Source of the DNA: Thalassobaculum fulvum
Lineage (GTDB): Bacteria; Pseudomonadota; Alphaproteobacteria; Thalassobaculales; Thalassobaculaceae
NCBI RefSeq assembly: GCF_014652915.1
Contig: NZ_BMZS01000004.1
Coordinates: 372,001 to 436,000, forward strand
Direction: 5' to 3'
Length of the DNA: 64,000 nucleotides
Shown here: positions 8,440 to 16,289 of the stretch, piece after piece
How the letters are laid out: each line of letters begins with the position of its first letter
How positions within the stretch are numbered: position 1 is the first letter of the stretch
Position numbers and translations under genes: made by a program
The notes under the pieces: model-generated
What the model was told of the DNA's origin: nothing
Seen by the model: the letters and a program-made list of their open reading frames with translations, nothing else
Databases searched by the model: none

Positions 8440-8501
8440 CTGTCCACAGCAGCGCACCTCGTGCGCTCTTGCCGCACAACGGGTTACGCGAACGATCCAC
8501 A
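8440..8501 (+). promoter_or_regulatory. two DnaA-box-like sites upstream of dnaB
   Basis: CTGTCCACA (8440-8448) and CGATCCACA (8493-8501) each match seven of nine bases of the DnaA box TTATCCACA, in the same orientation and 53 bases apart, inside the dnaB upstream gap (8401-8586). Two weak matches can arise by chance, so this is only a suggestion of replication-linked control. No clear sigma-70 promoter was seen. Confidence 0.2.
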
Positions 8502-8586
8502 GAGTCGCGGCCCATTCGTCCCCACGATTCTCTCTGCCGACCGGTAGCTTGCGCGCCGCCGACGGGCTATCGGTTGTGATATTCTC

Positions 8587-10146
8587 ATGACGCACGGCAG
8601 AACCGCCGGCCCGCCTCGTACCCGAAACCCAACCGGCCCGTCGTCCGCCATGCCCGAGACCGAGTCCCGCGTTGCCCTGTTCCCCGGCGTCGAGCCGGTG
8701 GCCCATCGCGAACCGCCGCACAACCTGGAGGCCGAACAGGCCCTGCTCGGCGCCATCCTGGTCAACAACCGCGCCTATGAGCGGGTGTCGGAGTTCCTGG
8801 CGGCCGAGCATTTCGCCGATCCGGTGAACGGCCGCATCTTCGAGGCCTGCGGCCGGCTGATCGACCGCGGCCAGATCGCCACGCCGGTCACCCTCAAGGG
8901 TCTGTTCGACCAGGACGAGGCGCTGAAGGAGGTCGGCGGCGCCGCCTACCTGGTCCGGCTGGCCGCCTCGGTCGTGACCGTGATCAACGCCGAGGACTAC
9001 GGGCGCGAGATCCACGACTGCTTCCTGCGCCGCCAGCTCATCGAGATCGGCGAGACCATCGTCAACGACGCCTTCGCCCGCGACCTCGACACCCCGGCGA
9101 CCGACCAGATCGGCAAGGCCGAGGCGCATCTGTTCAACCTCGCGGAGAACGGCCAGTCGGAAGGCGGGTTCACCGAGTTCAAGGTCGCGCTCAGCGAGTC
9201 GGTGGCGATGGCCGAGGCGGCGTTCCGCCGCGAGGGCGGCCTCGCCGGCCTGTCGACCGGGCTGCTCGACCTCGACAACCTGCTGGGCGGCCTGCACAAC
9301 TCGGACCTGCTGATCCTCGCGGCCCGGCCGGCCATGGGCAAGACCTCGCTGGCCACCAACATCGCCTTCAACGTGGCGACCGCCAACCTGCGCGACCCGA
9401 GCCTGCCGCGCCAGCCGGTGGCGTTCTTCTCGCTGGAAATGTCGTCCGAGCAGCTCGCCACCCGTATCCTGGCGGAGCGCACCGGCATCCCGTCGGAGAA
9501 GCTGCGGCGCGGCCAGCTCATCGACGACGATTTCGGCCTGCTGGTGCAGGCCAGCCAGGACCTCGAGCGCACCCCGATCTACATCGACGACACCCCGGCG
9601 ATCCCGGTGTCGACCCTGCGCACCCGGGCGCGCCGCCTGAAGCGCCAGCACGGGCTGGCCATGATCGTGGTCGACTACCTGCAGCTGATGCGGCCGTCGC
9701 CGGGCATGCGGATCGACAACCGGGTGCAGGAGATCTCGATGATCTCCCAGGGCCTCAAGGCGATCGCCAAGGAGCTGGACGTGCCGGTGATCGCGCTGTC
9801 GCAGCTCAGCCGTGCGGTCGAGCAGCGCGAGGACAAGCGGCCGGTCCTGGCCGACCTGCGCGAGTCGGGGTCGATCGAGCAGGACGCCGACGTGGTGATG
9901 TTCATCTTCCGCGAGGAGTACTACCTGCAGAAGGCCGAGCCGGTGCAGCGCGCCGACGAGAGCCCGGAGAAGTTCCACGACCGTCACGAGCAGTGGCTGG
10001 AGCGCTGCGAGAAGGCCTACGGCAAGGCCGAGGTGATCATCTCGAAGCAGCGCCACGGCCCGACCGGCACCGTCACCCTGCACTTCGAGGGCGCCACCAC
10101 CAAGTTCTCGAACTACGTCTCCGAGGATCACATTCCGGCGCACTGA
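8587..10146 (+). CDS. dnaB: replicative DNA helicase DnaB
   Basis: Hexameric 5'-3' helicase that unwinds the chromosome at the replication fork. The N-terminal primase-interacting domain starts around residue 38 (PPHNLEAEQALLGAIL), a linker follows, and the RecA-like C-terminal domain has Walker A ARPAMGKTS, the switch PVAFFSLEMSSEQL, Walker B MIVVDYLQLM, LSQLSRAVEQREDKRP, and ADVVMFIFREEYY near the end. Length from 8587 is 519 residues. No inserted intein is present. The ATG at 8650 (MPETES) is an alternative start, since the first 21 residues look unstructured and neither start has a clear ribosome-binding site. The 3' end overlaps the convergent DUF2161 gene by 19 bases. Confidence 0.95.
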   Translation: MTHGRTAGPPRTRNPTGPSSAMPETESRVALFPGVEPVAHREPPHNLEAEQALLGAILVNNRAYERVSEFLAAEHFADPVNGRIFEACGRLIDRGQIATPVTLKGLFDQDEALKEVGGAAYLVRLAASVVTVINAEDYGREIHDCFLRRQLIEIGETIVNDAFARDLDTPATDQIGKAEAHLFNLAENGQSEGGFTEFKVALSESVAMAEAAFRREGGLAGLSTGLLDLDNLLGGLHNSDLLILAARPAMGKTSLATNIAFNVATANLRDPSLPRQPVAFFSLEMSSEQLATRILAERTGIPSEKLRRGQLIDDDFGLLVQASQDLERTPIYIDDTPAIPVSTLRTRARRLKRQHGLAMIVVDYLQLMRPSPGMRIDNRVQEISMISQGLKAIAKELDVPVIALSQLSRAVEQREDKRPVLADLRESGSIEQDADVVMFIFREEYYLQKAEPVQRADESPEKFHDRHEQWLERCEKAYGKAEVIISKQRHGPTGTVTLHFEGATTKFSNYVSEDHIPAH

Positions 10147-10838
10147 GCCTCGGCCGCGAGGTCCCGGATAGCCTGTCCCCAGGTCTCCAGCGCGGCCGCG
10201 CCGGCCGGCGACAGCCGGTAGTGACCGCGCCGCTCGCGCTCGAACCAGCCGTAGACGTTCTGCTGCAGCAGCCGCGCCGCCGGCACCGACCGGGCCAGCG
10301 GCCGCAGGTCCGCGACAGGCAACACCGCGTCGCCGGCGAGCGCCGCGGCGATCCGCAGCGCATCCTGCCGGTATGCGGTGACGATCTTCACGCCGGTCGA
10401 GCCGGCGGTGTTCGGGTCGCCGACCCGGGTCGCGAACTCCTTCAGCAGGCGGCCGCGGCGGCGGGTGTCGGGACGCGGCCGGTACGGCCCGGGATCCAGC
10501 TCCGGCAGCACCGCGTAGCCGCCTTCCGGCCGGGCCCGCAGCACCAGGATGCCGAGCCCGAGCCGCCGGCAGGTCTTCAGCACCGACTTCCGGCGCCGCT
10601 TCCAGGCGTCGCCGGCGGTCTCGGCCGGAAACGCCAGGTAGACCGTGTCGGCGACCGCCAGCCGGTCGACGCCCTGCAGCAGCAGGTCGAACGAGAACCG
10701 CCGCTTCAGTTCGACGACCACCGGCGGCTCGCCGCCGCGCACCGCCACCAGGTCGCAGGCGCCGACCTCGCTCTTCACGGCATAGCCCTGGCCCTCCAGG
10801 AACGCCACCACCGGGGCCGCCAGGTCGGTCTCGCGCAT
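10128..10838 (-). CDS. DUF2161 family protein (putative PD-(D/E)XK fold)
   Basis: A 236-residue cytoplasmic protein. The N-terminal 90 residues read like a nuclease-fold core: helix, then YAVKSEVGACDLVAVRGG with a central Asp, then VVVELKRRF with Glu-x-Lys, the order of catalytic residues in PD-(D/E)XK enzymes. The C-terminal third looks like a winged helix (VYGWFERERRGHYRLSPAGAAALETWG). DUF2161 proteins are conserved in Alphaproteobacteria without a settled function. The gene converges on dnaB with a 19-base overlap. A hairpin and a 25-codon ORF lie just upstream on the same strand and may form a leader. Family call is fairly confident; nuclease activity is inference. Confidence 0.7.
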   Translation of the reverse strand: MRETDLAAPVVAFLEGQGYAVKSEVGACDLVAVRGGEPPVVVELKRRFSFDLLLQGVDRLAVADTVYLAFPAETAGDAWKRRRKSVLKTCRRLGLGILVLRARPEGGYAVLPELDPGPYRPRPDTRRRGRLLKEFATRVGDPNTAGSTGVKIVTAYRQDALRIAAALAGDAVLPVADLRPLARSVPAARLLQQNVYGWFERERRGHYRLSPAGAAALETWGQAIRDLAAEAQCAGM

Positions 10839-10867
10839 GCCGCCTCCTCAGCCCCCTTCACACGAAG

Positions 10868-10893
10868 AAGGGCCGCCCCGAGAGGCGGCCCTT
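10868..10893 (-). terminator. hairpin between the 25-codon ORF and the DUF2161 gene
   Basis: A perfect 10-bp stem (10868-10877 with 10884-10893, 6-base loop) which, read on the minus strand, is followed by CTTCTTCG. A second, smaller hairpin (10898-10911) lies just before it. It stands 30 bases ahead of the DUF2161 start and after the 25-codon ORF, so it could be a terminator for the small ORF or an attenuator for the downstream gene. Confidence 0.6.
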
Positions 10894-10928
10894 CCGTGAG
10901 CCGGTCGGCTCTGACCCGTGTTGGTGCC

Positions 10929-11006
10929 TCAAACGTCCGCCGAAGGCTGCTCCGACATCCGACCCAGGCACACGGGCTCGACCCGTACCGCGATCTCACT
11001 CGACAT
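10929..11006 (-). CDS. 25-residue peptide ORF (leader or small protein)
   Basis: A 25-codon ORF encoding MSSEIAVRVEPVCLGRMSEQ followed by PSADV. I do not recognise the peptide. It is called because its ribosome-binding site is exceptional (14 to 16 bases of complementarity to the 16S 3' end) and spaced correctly before the ATG, and because hairpins follow the stop. It contains one Cys and no membrane segment. There is no run of a single amino acid that would mark a classical biosynthetic attenuator. The six bases CCCGTG within the ORF can pair with CACGGG just after the stop, which would compete with the second hairpin. It may be a leader for the DUF2161 gene or an independent microprotein. 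Confidence 0.5.
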   Translation of the reverse strand: MSSEIAVRVEPVCLGRMSEQPSADV

Positions 11007-11007
11007 C

Positions 11008-11023
11008 GGATCACCTCCTTTCT
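11008..11023 (-). promoter_or_regulatory. super-extended Shine-Dalgarno sequence
   Basis: The minus strand reads AGAAAGGAGGTGATCC, seven bases (core to start) before the ATG at 11006. The plus strand at 11008-11023 is therefore identical to the last bases of bacterial 16S rRNA (GGATCACCTCCTTTCT). Ordinary ribosome-binding sites match four to nine bases. A decayed 16S fragment is the alternative, but nothing else of 16S is present. Confidence 0.6.
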
Positions 11024-11199
11024 GTTGTTGCACTAGATGCCGAAAGCATGGGGGCGCCCGAACGAGCCGACAAGGCCGTCAGGGAAAATTCCTGTTTTCA
11101 ACGATTTGTCTCGAAGCGCTCACCGACGGTGACATCCGCGACTCGGTTTGCCGACGATGCGGCCTGGACGCCGGGCGGTGCCGGTGCCATCTCCACCGG

Positions 11200-11922
11200 A
11201 TGTCCGACGTCACCGCTTCCCAAATCGCCCTCCGTCTCGCCCGCCGCCCGCGAACCGCCGCCGGGCTGGCGCTGCTGGTGCTGGGGCTCGGCCTGGTCGC
11301 GGCGGCCCCGGACCCTTCGGCGATGCTGGCGGCGTCGCGCGACGTGACCGACTGGATCGGGCGGAACCCGACGCTCGGCGCCGGGCTGTTCCTGGTGTTC
11401 GCGACCCTCGGCAAGGTCACCCCGGTGCCGGGCGGCGTGGTGGTCATGCTGACCGCCGGCTTCCTGTTCGGGCCGGTGGCAGGTCCGGCGCTGGCGTCGC
11501 TGGGATCGGCACTGGCCGCGGTCGGGGTGACGGCGGCCGGGCGCTGGGTGTTCCCGGACACCGTCGCCCGCATCAAGGGCAGCCGGTTCGCCCGTTACGA
11601 GGAGGCGGTGGCGCGCGACGGCGTCGCCTACCTGGCGGCGATCCGGATCCTGCCGGTCGTGCCGGCCTGGATCGGCAACCTGCTGCCGGTGGCGGTCGAG
11701 ATCCGGCTGCGCTGGGTGTTCCTGGCCACCCTGATCGGCGTCGCTCCGCTGACCATCGTCATGGGCGGCGTCGGCAGCCGCCTGCAGGACCTGACCGAGG
11801 CTGCCAGCTTCGACGCGGCACTGCTGTTCGATCCGGCCACCCTGCTGCCGCTTGTCGGGTTGCTGGTCGTCGCGCTGCTGCCGGTCGCGGTGCGCCGCTG
11901 GTGGAGCCGGGCGCCACGCTGA
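11200..11922 (+). CDS. TVP38/TMEM64-family membrane protein
   Basis: Inner-membrane protein of 240 residues from the SNARE-associated (DedA/VTT) superfamily, whose members act in lipid scrambling or membrane homeostasis. Hydrophobic helices are at about residues 20-38, 55-90, 95-115, 150-185 and 210-230. The family motif is visible as KVTPVPGGVVVMLTAGFLFG and, later, RILPVVPAWIGNLLPVAVEI, the re-entrant loop with conserved Pro and Arg. ATG at 11200 is used, because the longer reading frame upstream shows no coding character. The 360 bases before it contain only the minus-strand small ORF and its hairpins. Substrate unknown. Confidence 0.82.
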   Translation: MSDVTASQIALRLARRPRTAAGLALLVLGLGLVAAAPDPSAMLAASRDVTDWIGRNPTLGAGLFLVFATLGKVTPVPGGVVVMLTAGFLFGPVAGPALASLGSALAAVGVTAAGRWVFPDTVARIKGSRFARYEEAVARDGVAYLAAIRILPVVPAWIGNLLPVAVEIRLRWVFLATLIGVAPLTIVMGGVGSRLQDLTEAASFDAALLFDPATLLPLVGLLVVALLPVAVRRWWSRAPR

Positions 11923-12002
11923 CGGCCGTCCCCTCACCCGATCGTCATTGGACCGGCCGGGCCGCCGACCGCACTCTCGCCCGGCAACCGCCATGTCATT
12001 CC

Positions 12003-12830
12003 ATGCTGCGCCTCATCCTGAGCCTGCTCCTGACACTCGCCGGCACCACCGTCGCGTCCGCCCAGGAGGTCCATAGCATCCGGGTCGAGGGCGGCAGCTA
12101 CGTCGCGCGGACGCCGGCCGGCTGGGATGGCCGCTCGCAACTGCCGCTGCTGGTGTTCTTCCACGGCTACCGCCAGCAGGGCTCGGCGGTGATGACGATC
12201 GGCCAGCTCACCGAGGCCGCGAACCGGCACGGGCTGCTGCTGGTCGCGCCGGACGGGCTGGAAGGCAGCTGGGCGCACCAGGGCTCGCCGTCGACGCGGC
12301 GCGACGAGAGCGCGTTCATCGACACGCTGCTGGCCGATATCGACCGGCGCTGGCCGATCGACCCGGCCCGGCGCTGGGCCGGCGGCTTCTCCCAGGGCGG
12401 CTCGATGGCTTGGCACGCCGCGTGTTTCCGGGGCAGTTCGTTCACCGCCTTCATGCCGGTCGCCGGCGCGTTCTGGCGCCCGCACCCGCTGGCCTGCCCG
12501 GGCGGCCCGGTCAACATGCTGCACACCCACGGGACCGGCGACACCGTGGTGCCGATGACCGGCCGGCCGATCCGCCAGAGCTTCCACCAGGGCGACGTTC
12601 GCGAGGGTATGACGTTCTGGCGCGGCAAGGACGGCTGCAGCGCGGTGCCCGTGCGCAAGGCCGGTGTCGGCGAGCTCGACTGCGAGATCTGGAACGGCTG
12701 CGCGAGCGGCCGCGAGCTCCGCCTGTGCCTGCACGCCGGCGGCCACAAGATCCCCGCGGGCTGGGCCGAGACGGCGATCGGCTGGGCCGAGGGCGTGTCG
12801 GCCCGCACCGCCGCCCGCGCCGCGCGCTGA
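12003..12830 (+). CDS. secreted PHB-depolymerase-type esterase
   Basis: Periplasmic or secreted alpha/beta hydrolase of 275 residues. Residues 1-20 form a signal peptide ending ASA-QE. The oxyanion strand is VFFHGYRQ, the nucleophile is Ser130 in GGFSQGGSMA, the acid is probably Asp in HTHGTGDTVVP, and the histidine is in HAGGHKIP. The pattern matches the LpqC / poly(3-hydroxybutyrate) depolymerase-like esterases, including feruloyl esterase relatives. Several cysteines (for example in CLHAGGHK, GCASG) suggest disulfides, which fits export. It is followed by hisC after about 80 bases but has no evident pathway link. The true substrate cannot be read from sequence. Confidence 0.8.
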   Translation: MLRLILSLLLTLAGTTVASAQEVHSIRVEGGSYVARTPAGWDGRSQLPLLVFFHGYRQQGSAVMTIGQLTEAANRHGLLLVAPDGLEGSWAHQGSPSTRRDESAFIDTLLADIDRRWPIDPARRWAGGFSQGGSMAWHAACFRGSSFTAFMPVAGAFWRPHPLACPGGPVNMLHTHGTGDTVVPMTGRPIRQSFHQGDVREGMTFWRGKDGCSAVPVRKAGVGELDCEIWNGCASGRELRLCLHAGGHKIPAGWAETAIGWAEGVSARTAARAAR

Positions 12831-12912
12831 TCCGGCCCTTCCCACGGCCTCTCCCCTTGCGAAAAGCCTGGAAACGGTGTCTTTGCAGGCCCGTATCCAA
12901 GGGGAAATCGCC

Positions 12913-13980
12913 ATGAGCTACGAACGCGACGCCATCGCCCGGATGTCCGGCTACACCCCCGGCGAGCAGCCGGCCCGGACGGTGATCGCCAAGCTGAACA
13001 CCAACGAGAACCCCTACCCGCCCTGCGCCGCCGTCATGGACGCGCTGCGCGGCATCGACGGGCACGCCCTGCGCCGCTACCCGAGCGCCATGGCCGACGG
13101 CTTCCGGGCCGAGGCGGCCCGGCTGCACGGCCTGACCCCGGACCACATCATCGCGACCAACGGCGGCGACGAGCTGCTGCGGCTGGCGATCACCACCTTC
13201 CTCGAGCCGGGCGGCCCGCTCGGCATCGCCGAGCCCGGCTACTCGCTGTACCCGGTGCTGGCCGCGGTGAACGACAGCCCGCTGGTGCGGGTGCCGCTGG
13301 CCGACGACTGGTCGACCCCGGACGGCATCGCCGATCGCTGGAACGCGGCGGGCGCCCGGCTCGCCATGCTGGTCAACCCGCACGCCCCGTCCGGACGGCT
13401 GACCCCGGCCGCCGAGATCGCGGCGATCGCCCGGGCGTTCGACGGCGTGCTGCTGCTCGACGAGGCCTATGTCGACTTCATCGACCCGGCGCGCGGCTAC
13501 GACTCGATCCCGCTGGTGCGCGACCTGCCGAACGTGCTGCTGCTGCGGACCATGAGCAAGGGCTACTCGCTGGCCGGCCTGCGCTATGCCTACGGCATCG
13601 GGGCGCCGGACCTGGTGGCGCCGATGCTGACCAAGTCCAAGGACTCCTACAACGTCGACGCGGTCGCCCAGGTGCTGGCGACCGCCTCGCTGAAGCACCG
13701 GGACGAGGCCGCCAGGACCTGGGCCGCGGTCCGCGTCGAGCGCGAGCGCCTGCGCGCCGCCCTGGTCGAGCGCGGGTTCGACGCCCCGCCGTCGGAGACC
13801 AACTTCCTGCTGGCCGCGGTGCCCGGCGGCAACGCCCGGGCGGTGTACCGGGCGCTGGCCGATTCCGGGATCTATGTGCGCTGGTTCGACCAGGACCGGC
13901 TGCGCGACAAGCTGCGCATCAGCATCGGCACGCCGGAAGAGAACGACGCCCTGCTGGCGGCACTCGACGCCATCAAGTAG
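12913..13980 (+). CDS. hisC: histidinol-phosphate aminotransferase
   Basis: PLP-dependent fold-type I aminotransferase of 355 residues converting imidazole-acetol phosphate to histidinol phosphate in histidine synthesis. It shows LNTNENPYPP near residue 30, the YPS phosphate-binding strand, ATNGGDELLRLA, DEAYVDF around residue 183, and the Schiff-base lysine Lys216 in TMSKGYSLAGLRYAYGIG. The usual NPNNPTG motif is NPHAPSG here, a mild variation. Start ATG at 12913 has AAGGGGA upstream. It is a lone his gene, not in a his operon, so it may serve as a second HisC or work on related substrates such as aromatic amino acids. Family certain, specificity likely. Confidence 0.9.
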   Translation: MSYERDAIARMSGYTPGEQPARTVIAKLNTNENPYPPCAAVMDALRGIDGHALRRYPSAMADGFRAEAARLHGLTPDHIIATNGGDELLRLAITTFLEPGGPLGIAEPGYSLYPVLAAVNDSPLVRVPLADDWSTPDGIADRWNAAGARLAMLVNPHAPSGRLTPAAEIAAIARAFDGVLLLDEAYVDFIDPARGYDSIPLVRDLPNVLLLRTMSKGYSLAGLRYAYGIGAPDLVAPMLTKSKDSYNVDAVAQVLATASLKHRDEAARTWAAVRVERERLRAALVERGFDAPPSETNFLLAAVPGGNARAVYRALADSGIYVRWFDQDRLRDKLRISIGTPEENDALLAALDAIK

Positions 13981-13992
13981 GCCCACATTCGT

Positions 13993-14099
13993 CCTCATCC
14001 CGGCCGCAGCGGCAACGCCGCGGAGAGCCGGGACCTCCCCGTCGCCCCCCGATGGGTCCCTGATACGTCCCGCCGGTGGCGGGCCGTTCCGGGATGAGG
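13993..14099. repeat. imperfect palindromic intergenic element
   Basis: Perfect 11-base arms (CCTCATCCCGG at 13993-14003, complement at 14089-14099) enclose about 85 bases with further inverted repeats, including CCCGCC-GGT-GGCGGG (14069-14083). It fills the gap between the convergent hisC and hydratase genes. The start resembles the CATCCCGG-type ends of dispersed intergenic palindromes common in Alphaproteobacteria. No second copy was noticed in this window. It could also act as a bidirectional terminator. Confidence 0.5.
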
Positions 14100-14120
14100 G
14101 TCAGAGGGGAGACGCCCGCG

Positions 14121-14927
14121 TCACACCACGTCGACCTCGACGCTGCCCAGCCCCTCGACGGTGTAGACCGCGCGGTCGCCGGCCTCGGCGAAGCGGGTCT
14201 TCAGGGTCGAGCCGGTCATCACCCACATGCCGGCCTCCAGCGGCCGGCCCTGGCCGCACAGCACGTTGGCGACCCAGGCGAGCGCGTTCAGCGGGTCGCC
14301 GAGCGCCGCACCGGTGGTCGCGGTCTCGGTCTCGGTGGCGCCGCCATGGGTGTACTCGAGGCGCACCGGGTTCGCCGACAGGTCCAGGGACCGCCAATCG
14401 CCGGTGACCTGGCCGAGCACGATGCCGCCGCACCAGCAGTTGTCGGCGACCAGCGAGATCGCGTTCAGCTTCGCATAGTCGCTGGCCCGGTCCTCGACCA
14501 GTTCGAACGCCGGCACCGCCATGTCGACGGCGTCGCGCACGGTCTCCGCGGTATAGGGCTGCGGGCCGCCCGGCAGGTCGCAGCCGAGCCGCAGGCACAG
14601 CTCGAACTCCAGGCCCAGCCGCACGAAGTCGCCGCGCGCCACGGTCGCCGGGCTCTCGACCACGGTCGAGCCGAAGATCGCGCCGGCGCACGGATGGTCG
14701 ACCCCGCAGAGTTCCTGGACCGCCCTGGAGGTCAGCGCGATCTTGTAGCCGGCGATCGGCCCGCGCGTGCCCTCGCTCCAGCGCTGGATCAGCGCCCGCT
14801 GGGCGGCGTAGGCCTCGTCCAGGCTGTCGAGCGCCAGGTCGCCTGCCAGCGGCTCGAACCGCTCGCGGGCGGCGTGCTGCCCCGCCAGCGCCTCGGCCAC
14901 GCGCTCGACCTTCTCGGTGTAGGCCAT
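14121..14927 (-). CDS. 2-keto-4-pentenoate hydratase family enzyme
   Basis: A 268-residue member of the MhpD / fumarylacetoacetate hydrolase-like fold, enzymes that hydrate 2-hydroxypenta-2,4-dienoate or decarboxylate oxalocrotonate in aromatic meta-cleavage pathways. Visible features are a helical N-terminus, IAGYKIALTSRAVQ, the metal-binding LGLEFELCLRLG (Glu-x-Glu), FELVEDR, and GDPLNALAWVANVL near the C-terminus. ATG at 14927 has GGAGG eight bases upstream. No other catabolic genes are nearby, so the physiological substrate is unclear. It is divergent from alr across 126 bases. Family call confident; exact activity not. Confidence 0.82.
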   Translation of the reverse strand: MAYTEKVERVAEALAGQHAARERFEPLAGDLALDSLDEAYAAQRALIQRWSEGTRGPIAGYKIALTSRAVQELCGVDHPCAGAIFGSTVVESPATVARGDFVRLGLEFELCLRLGCDLPGGPQPYTAETVRDAVDMAVPAFELVEDRASDYAKLNAISLVADNCWCGGIVLGQVTGDWRSLDLSANPVRLEYTHGGATETETATTGAALGDPLNALAWVANVLCGQGRPLEAGMWVMTGSTLKTRFAEAGDRAVYTVEGLGSVEVDVV

Positions 14928-15053
14928 TCCGTCATCCTCCCCAAGGTCCTTGCCGGGTGTTTTGCCGGGAGCATGCGTCGACCGCGCCGGCAAGGAAAGA
15001 GCCCGTGGCCGCGCCGCCTTGCCAATGTCGGAATGCATTGATATCTCGCCGTC

Positions 15054-16175
15054 ATGAACCCGAGCCATCCCGCCGTCGAGGCGGCCCTCTCCCGCCTGAC
15101 GATCGACCTCGGCGCGGTCCGCCGGAACTACCGTCGGCTGCTCGACCGGCTGGGCGGCGTGCCGTGTGCCGGCGTGGTGAAGGCCGACGGCTACGGCCTC
15201 GGCGCCGACCGGGTGGCGCCGGCGCTGTGGGCCGAAGGCTGCCGGATCTTCTTCGTCGCCACGCTCGAGGAGGCGGTGCGCCTGCGCCCCGCCGTCCCGG
15301 AGGCGACGGTGTGCTGCCTGAACGGGTTGTTGCCCGGCACCGAGGCGGTGTTCGCGGAGTACCGGCTGGTGCCGGTGCTGAACGCCGTCGACCAGATCGG
15401 GCTCTGGCGCGACTTCGGAGCCCGATCGGGCCGGGCGCTGCCGGCCATCCTGCATGTCGACACCGGGATGAACCGGCTCGGGCTCGGCGACGACGAGTGG
15501 AGCCGGGTGCTGGAGACGCCGGATGCGCTCGCGGGCGTGGACTGGCTCTACCTGATCTCGCACCTGGCCTCGGCCGACGAACCCGCCGACCCGATGAACG
15601 CCCGCCAGCTCGCTCGTTTCAAGCAGGTCCGGAAGGCCCTGCCGACGCCGATGAAGGCGTGCCTCGCCAACTCCTCCGGCGTGTTTCTGGGGGCCGACTA
15701 CCACTTCGACCTCGCCCGGCCCGGCATCGCCCTGTACGGCGGCCGGCCGAACGCCGACGGACCCAACCCGATGGAGTGCCCGATCCGAATCGAGGGCCGA
15801 ATCCTCCAGGTGCGGACCGTCCCGGCCGGTGCCACGGTCGGGTACGCCACCTCGTGGACCAGCCCGCGGGCATCCCAGATCGCCACGGTAGCCGCGGGCT
15901 ACGCCGACGGCTACCTGCGGAGCCTGTCGGGGGTCGGGGTCGTGGCGCTTGGTGGGCGAACTTGTCCCGTGGTAGGACGCGTCTCGATGGACCTGATCAC
16001 GGTGGACGTCACCGATGTACCGCCCGTCGAGGCGGTACCGGGAGCGTTCGTCGAGGTGCTGGGGCCGGCGGTGACGCCGGACGCCGCCGCCGACGCGGCC
16101 GGCACCATCGGGTACGAGTTGCTGACGTCGCTCGGCCGCCGGTACGTCCGGCACTATGTCGGGACCGGCCAGTGA
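15054..16175 (+). CDS. alr: alanine racemase
   Basis: PLP enzyme of 373 residues interconverting L- and D-alanine for peptidoglycan. Fold-type III barrel with Lys43 in VVKADGYGLGA as Schiff base, the second catalytic base Tyr264 in VGYATSW, the substrate/PLP segment HVDTGMNRLG, NSSG and RPGIALYGG, and VGRVSMDLITVDVTD in the C-terminal beta domain. Length is normal. It leads a run of plus-strand genes (mlaE, mlaF, radA, cvpA, purF). The start MNPSHPAVEAALSRLTIDLGAVRRNYR aligns with the usual Alr N-terminus, where the protein opens on the barrel. Confidence 0.95.
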   Translation: MNPSHPAVEAALSRLTIDLGAVRRNYRRLLDRLGGVPCAGVVKADGYGLGADRVAPALWAEGCRIFFVATLEEAVRLRPAVPEATVCCLNGLLPGTEAVFAEYRLVPVLNAVDQIGLWRDFGARSGRALPAILHVDTGMNRLGLGDDEWSRVLETPDALAGVDWLYLISHLASADEPADPMNARQLARFKQVRKALPTPMKACLANSSGVFLGADYHFDLARPGIALYGGRPNADGPNPMECPIRIEGRILQVRTVPAGATVGYATSWTSPRASQIATVAAGYADGYLRSLSGVGVVALGGRTCPVVGRVSMDLITVDVTDVPPVEAVPGAFVEVLGPAVTPDAAADAAGTIGYELLTSLGRRYVRHYVGTGQ

Positions 16176-16289
16176 TCGAGCGGAGCGAGGGCGTGGCAGC
16201 GTGAGGACCCGACGGATGCCCCGAACCAGCGCGCGCCGGGCCGCCTCCGCGCAGGTTGCCCCGTCCCGTTCCGTCGGACCCGCCGGCGC

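Noticed and set aside
11008-11023. A remnant of the 16S rRNA 3' end on the plus strand
   Set aside because: Only 16 bases match and nothing of the preceding helix 45 is present. Placement before an ATG with good spacing is better explained as a Shine-Dalgarno site, though not excluded.
10918-11199. N-terminal extension of the TVP38-like gene
   Set aside because: The extension has Cys-rich low-complexity sequence and overlaps the minus-strand leader ORF. ATG at 11200 gives a normal family start.
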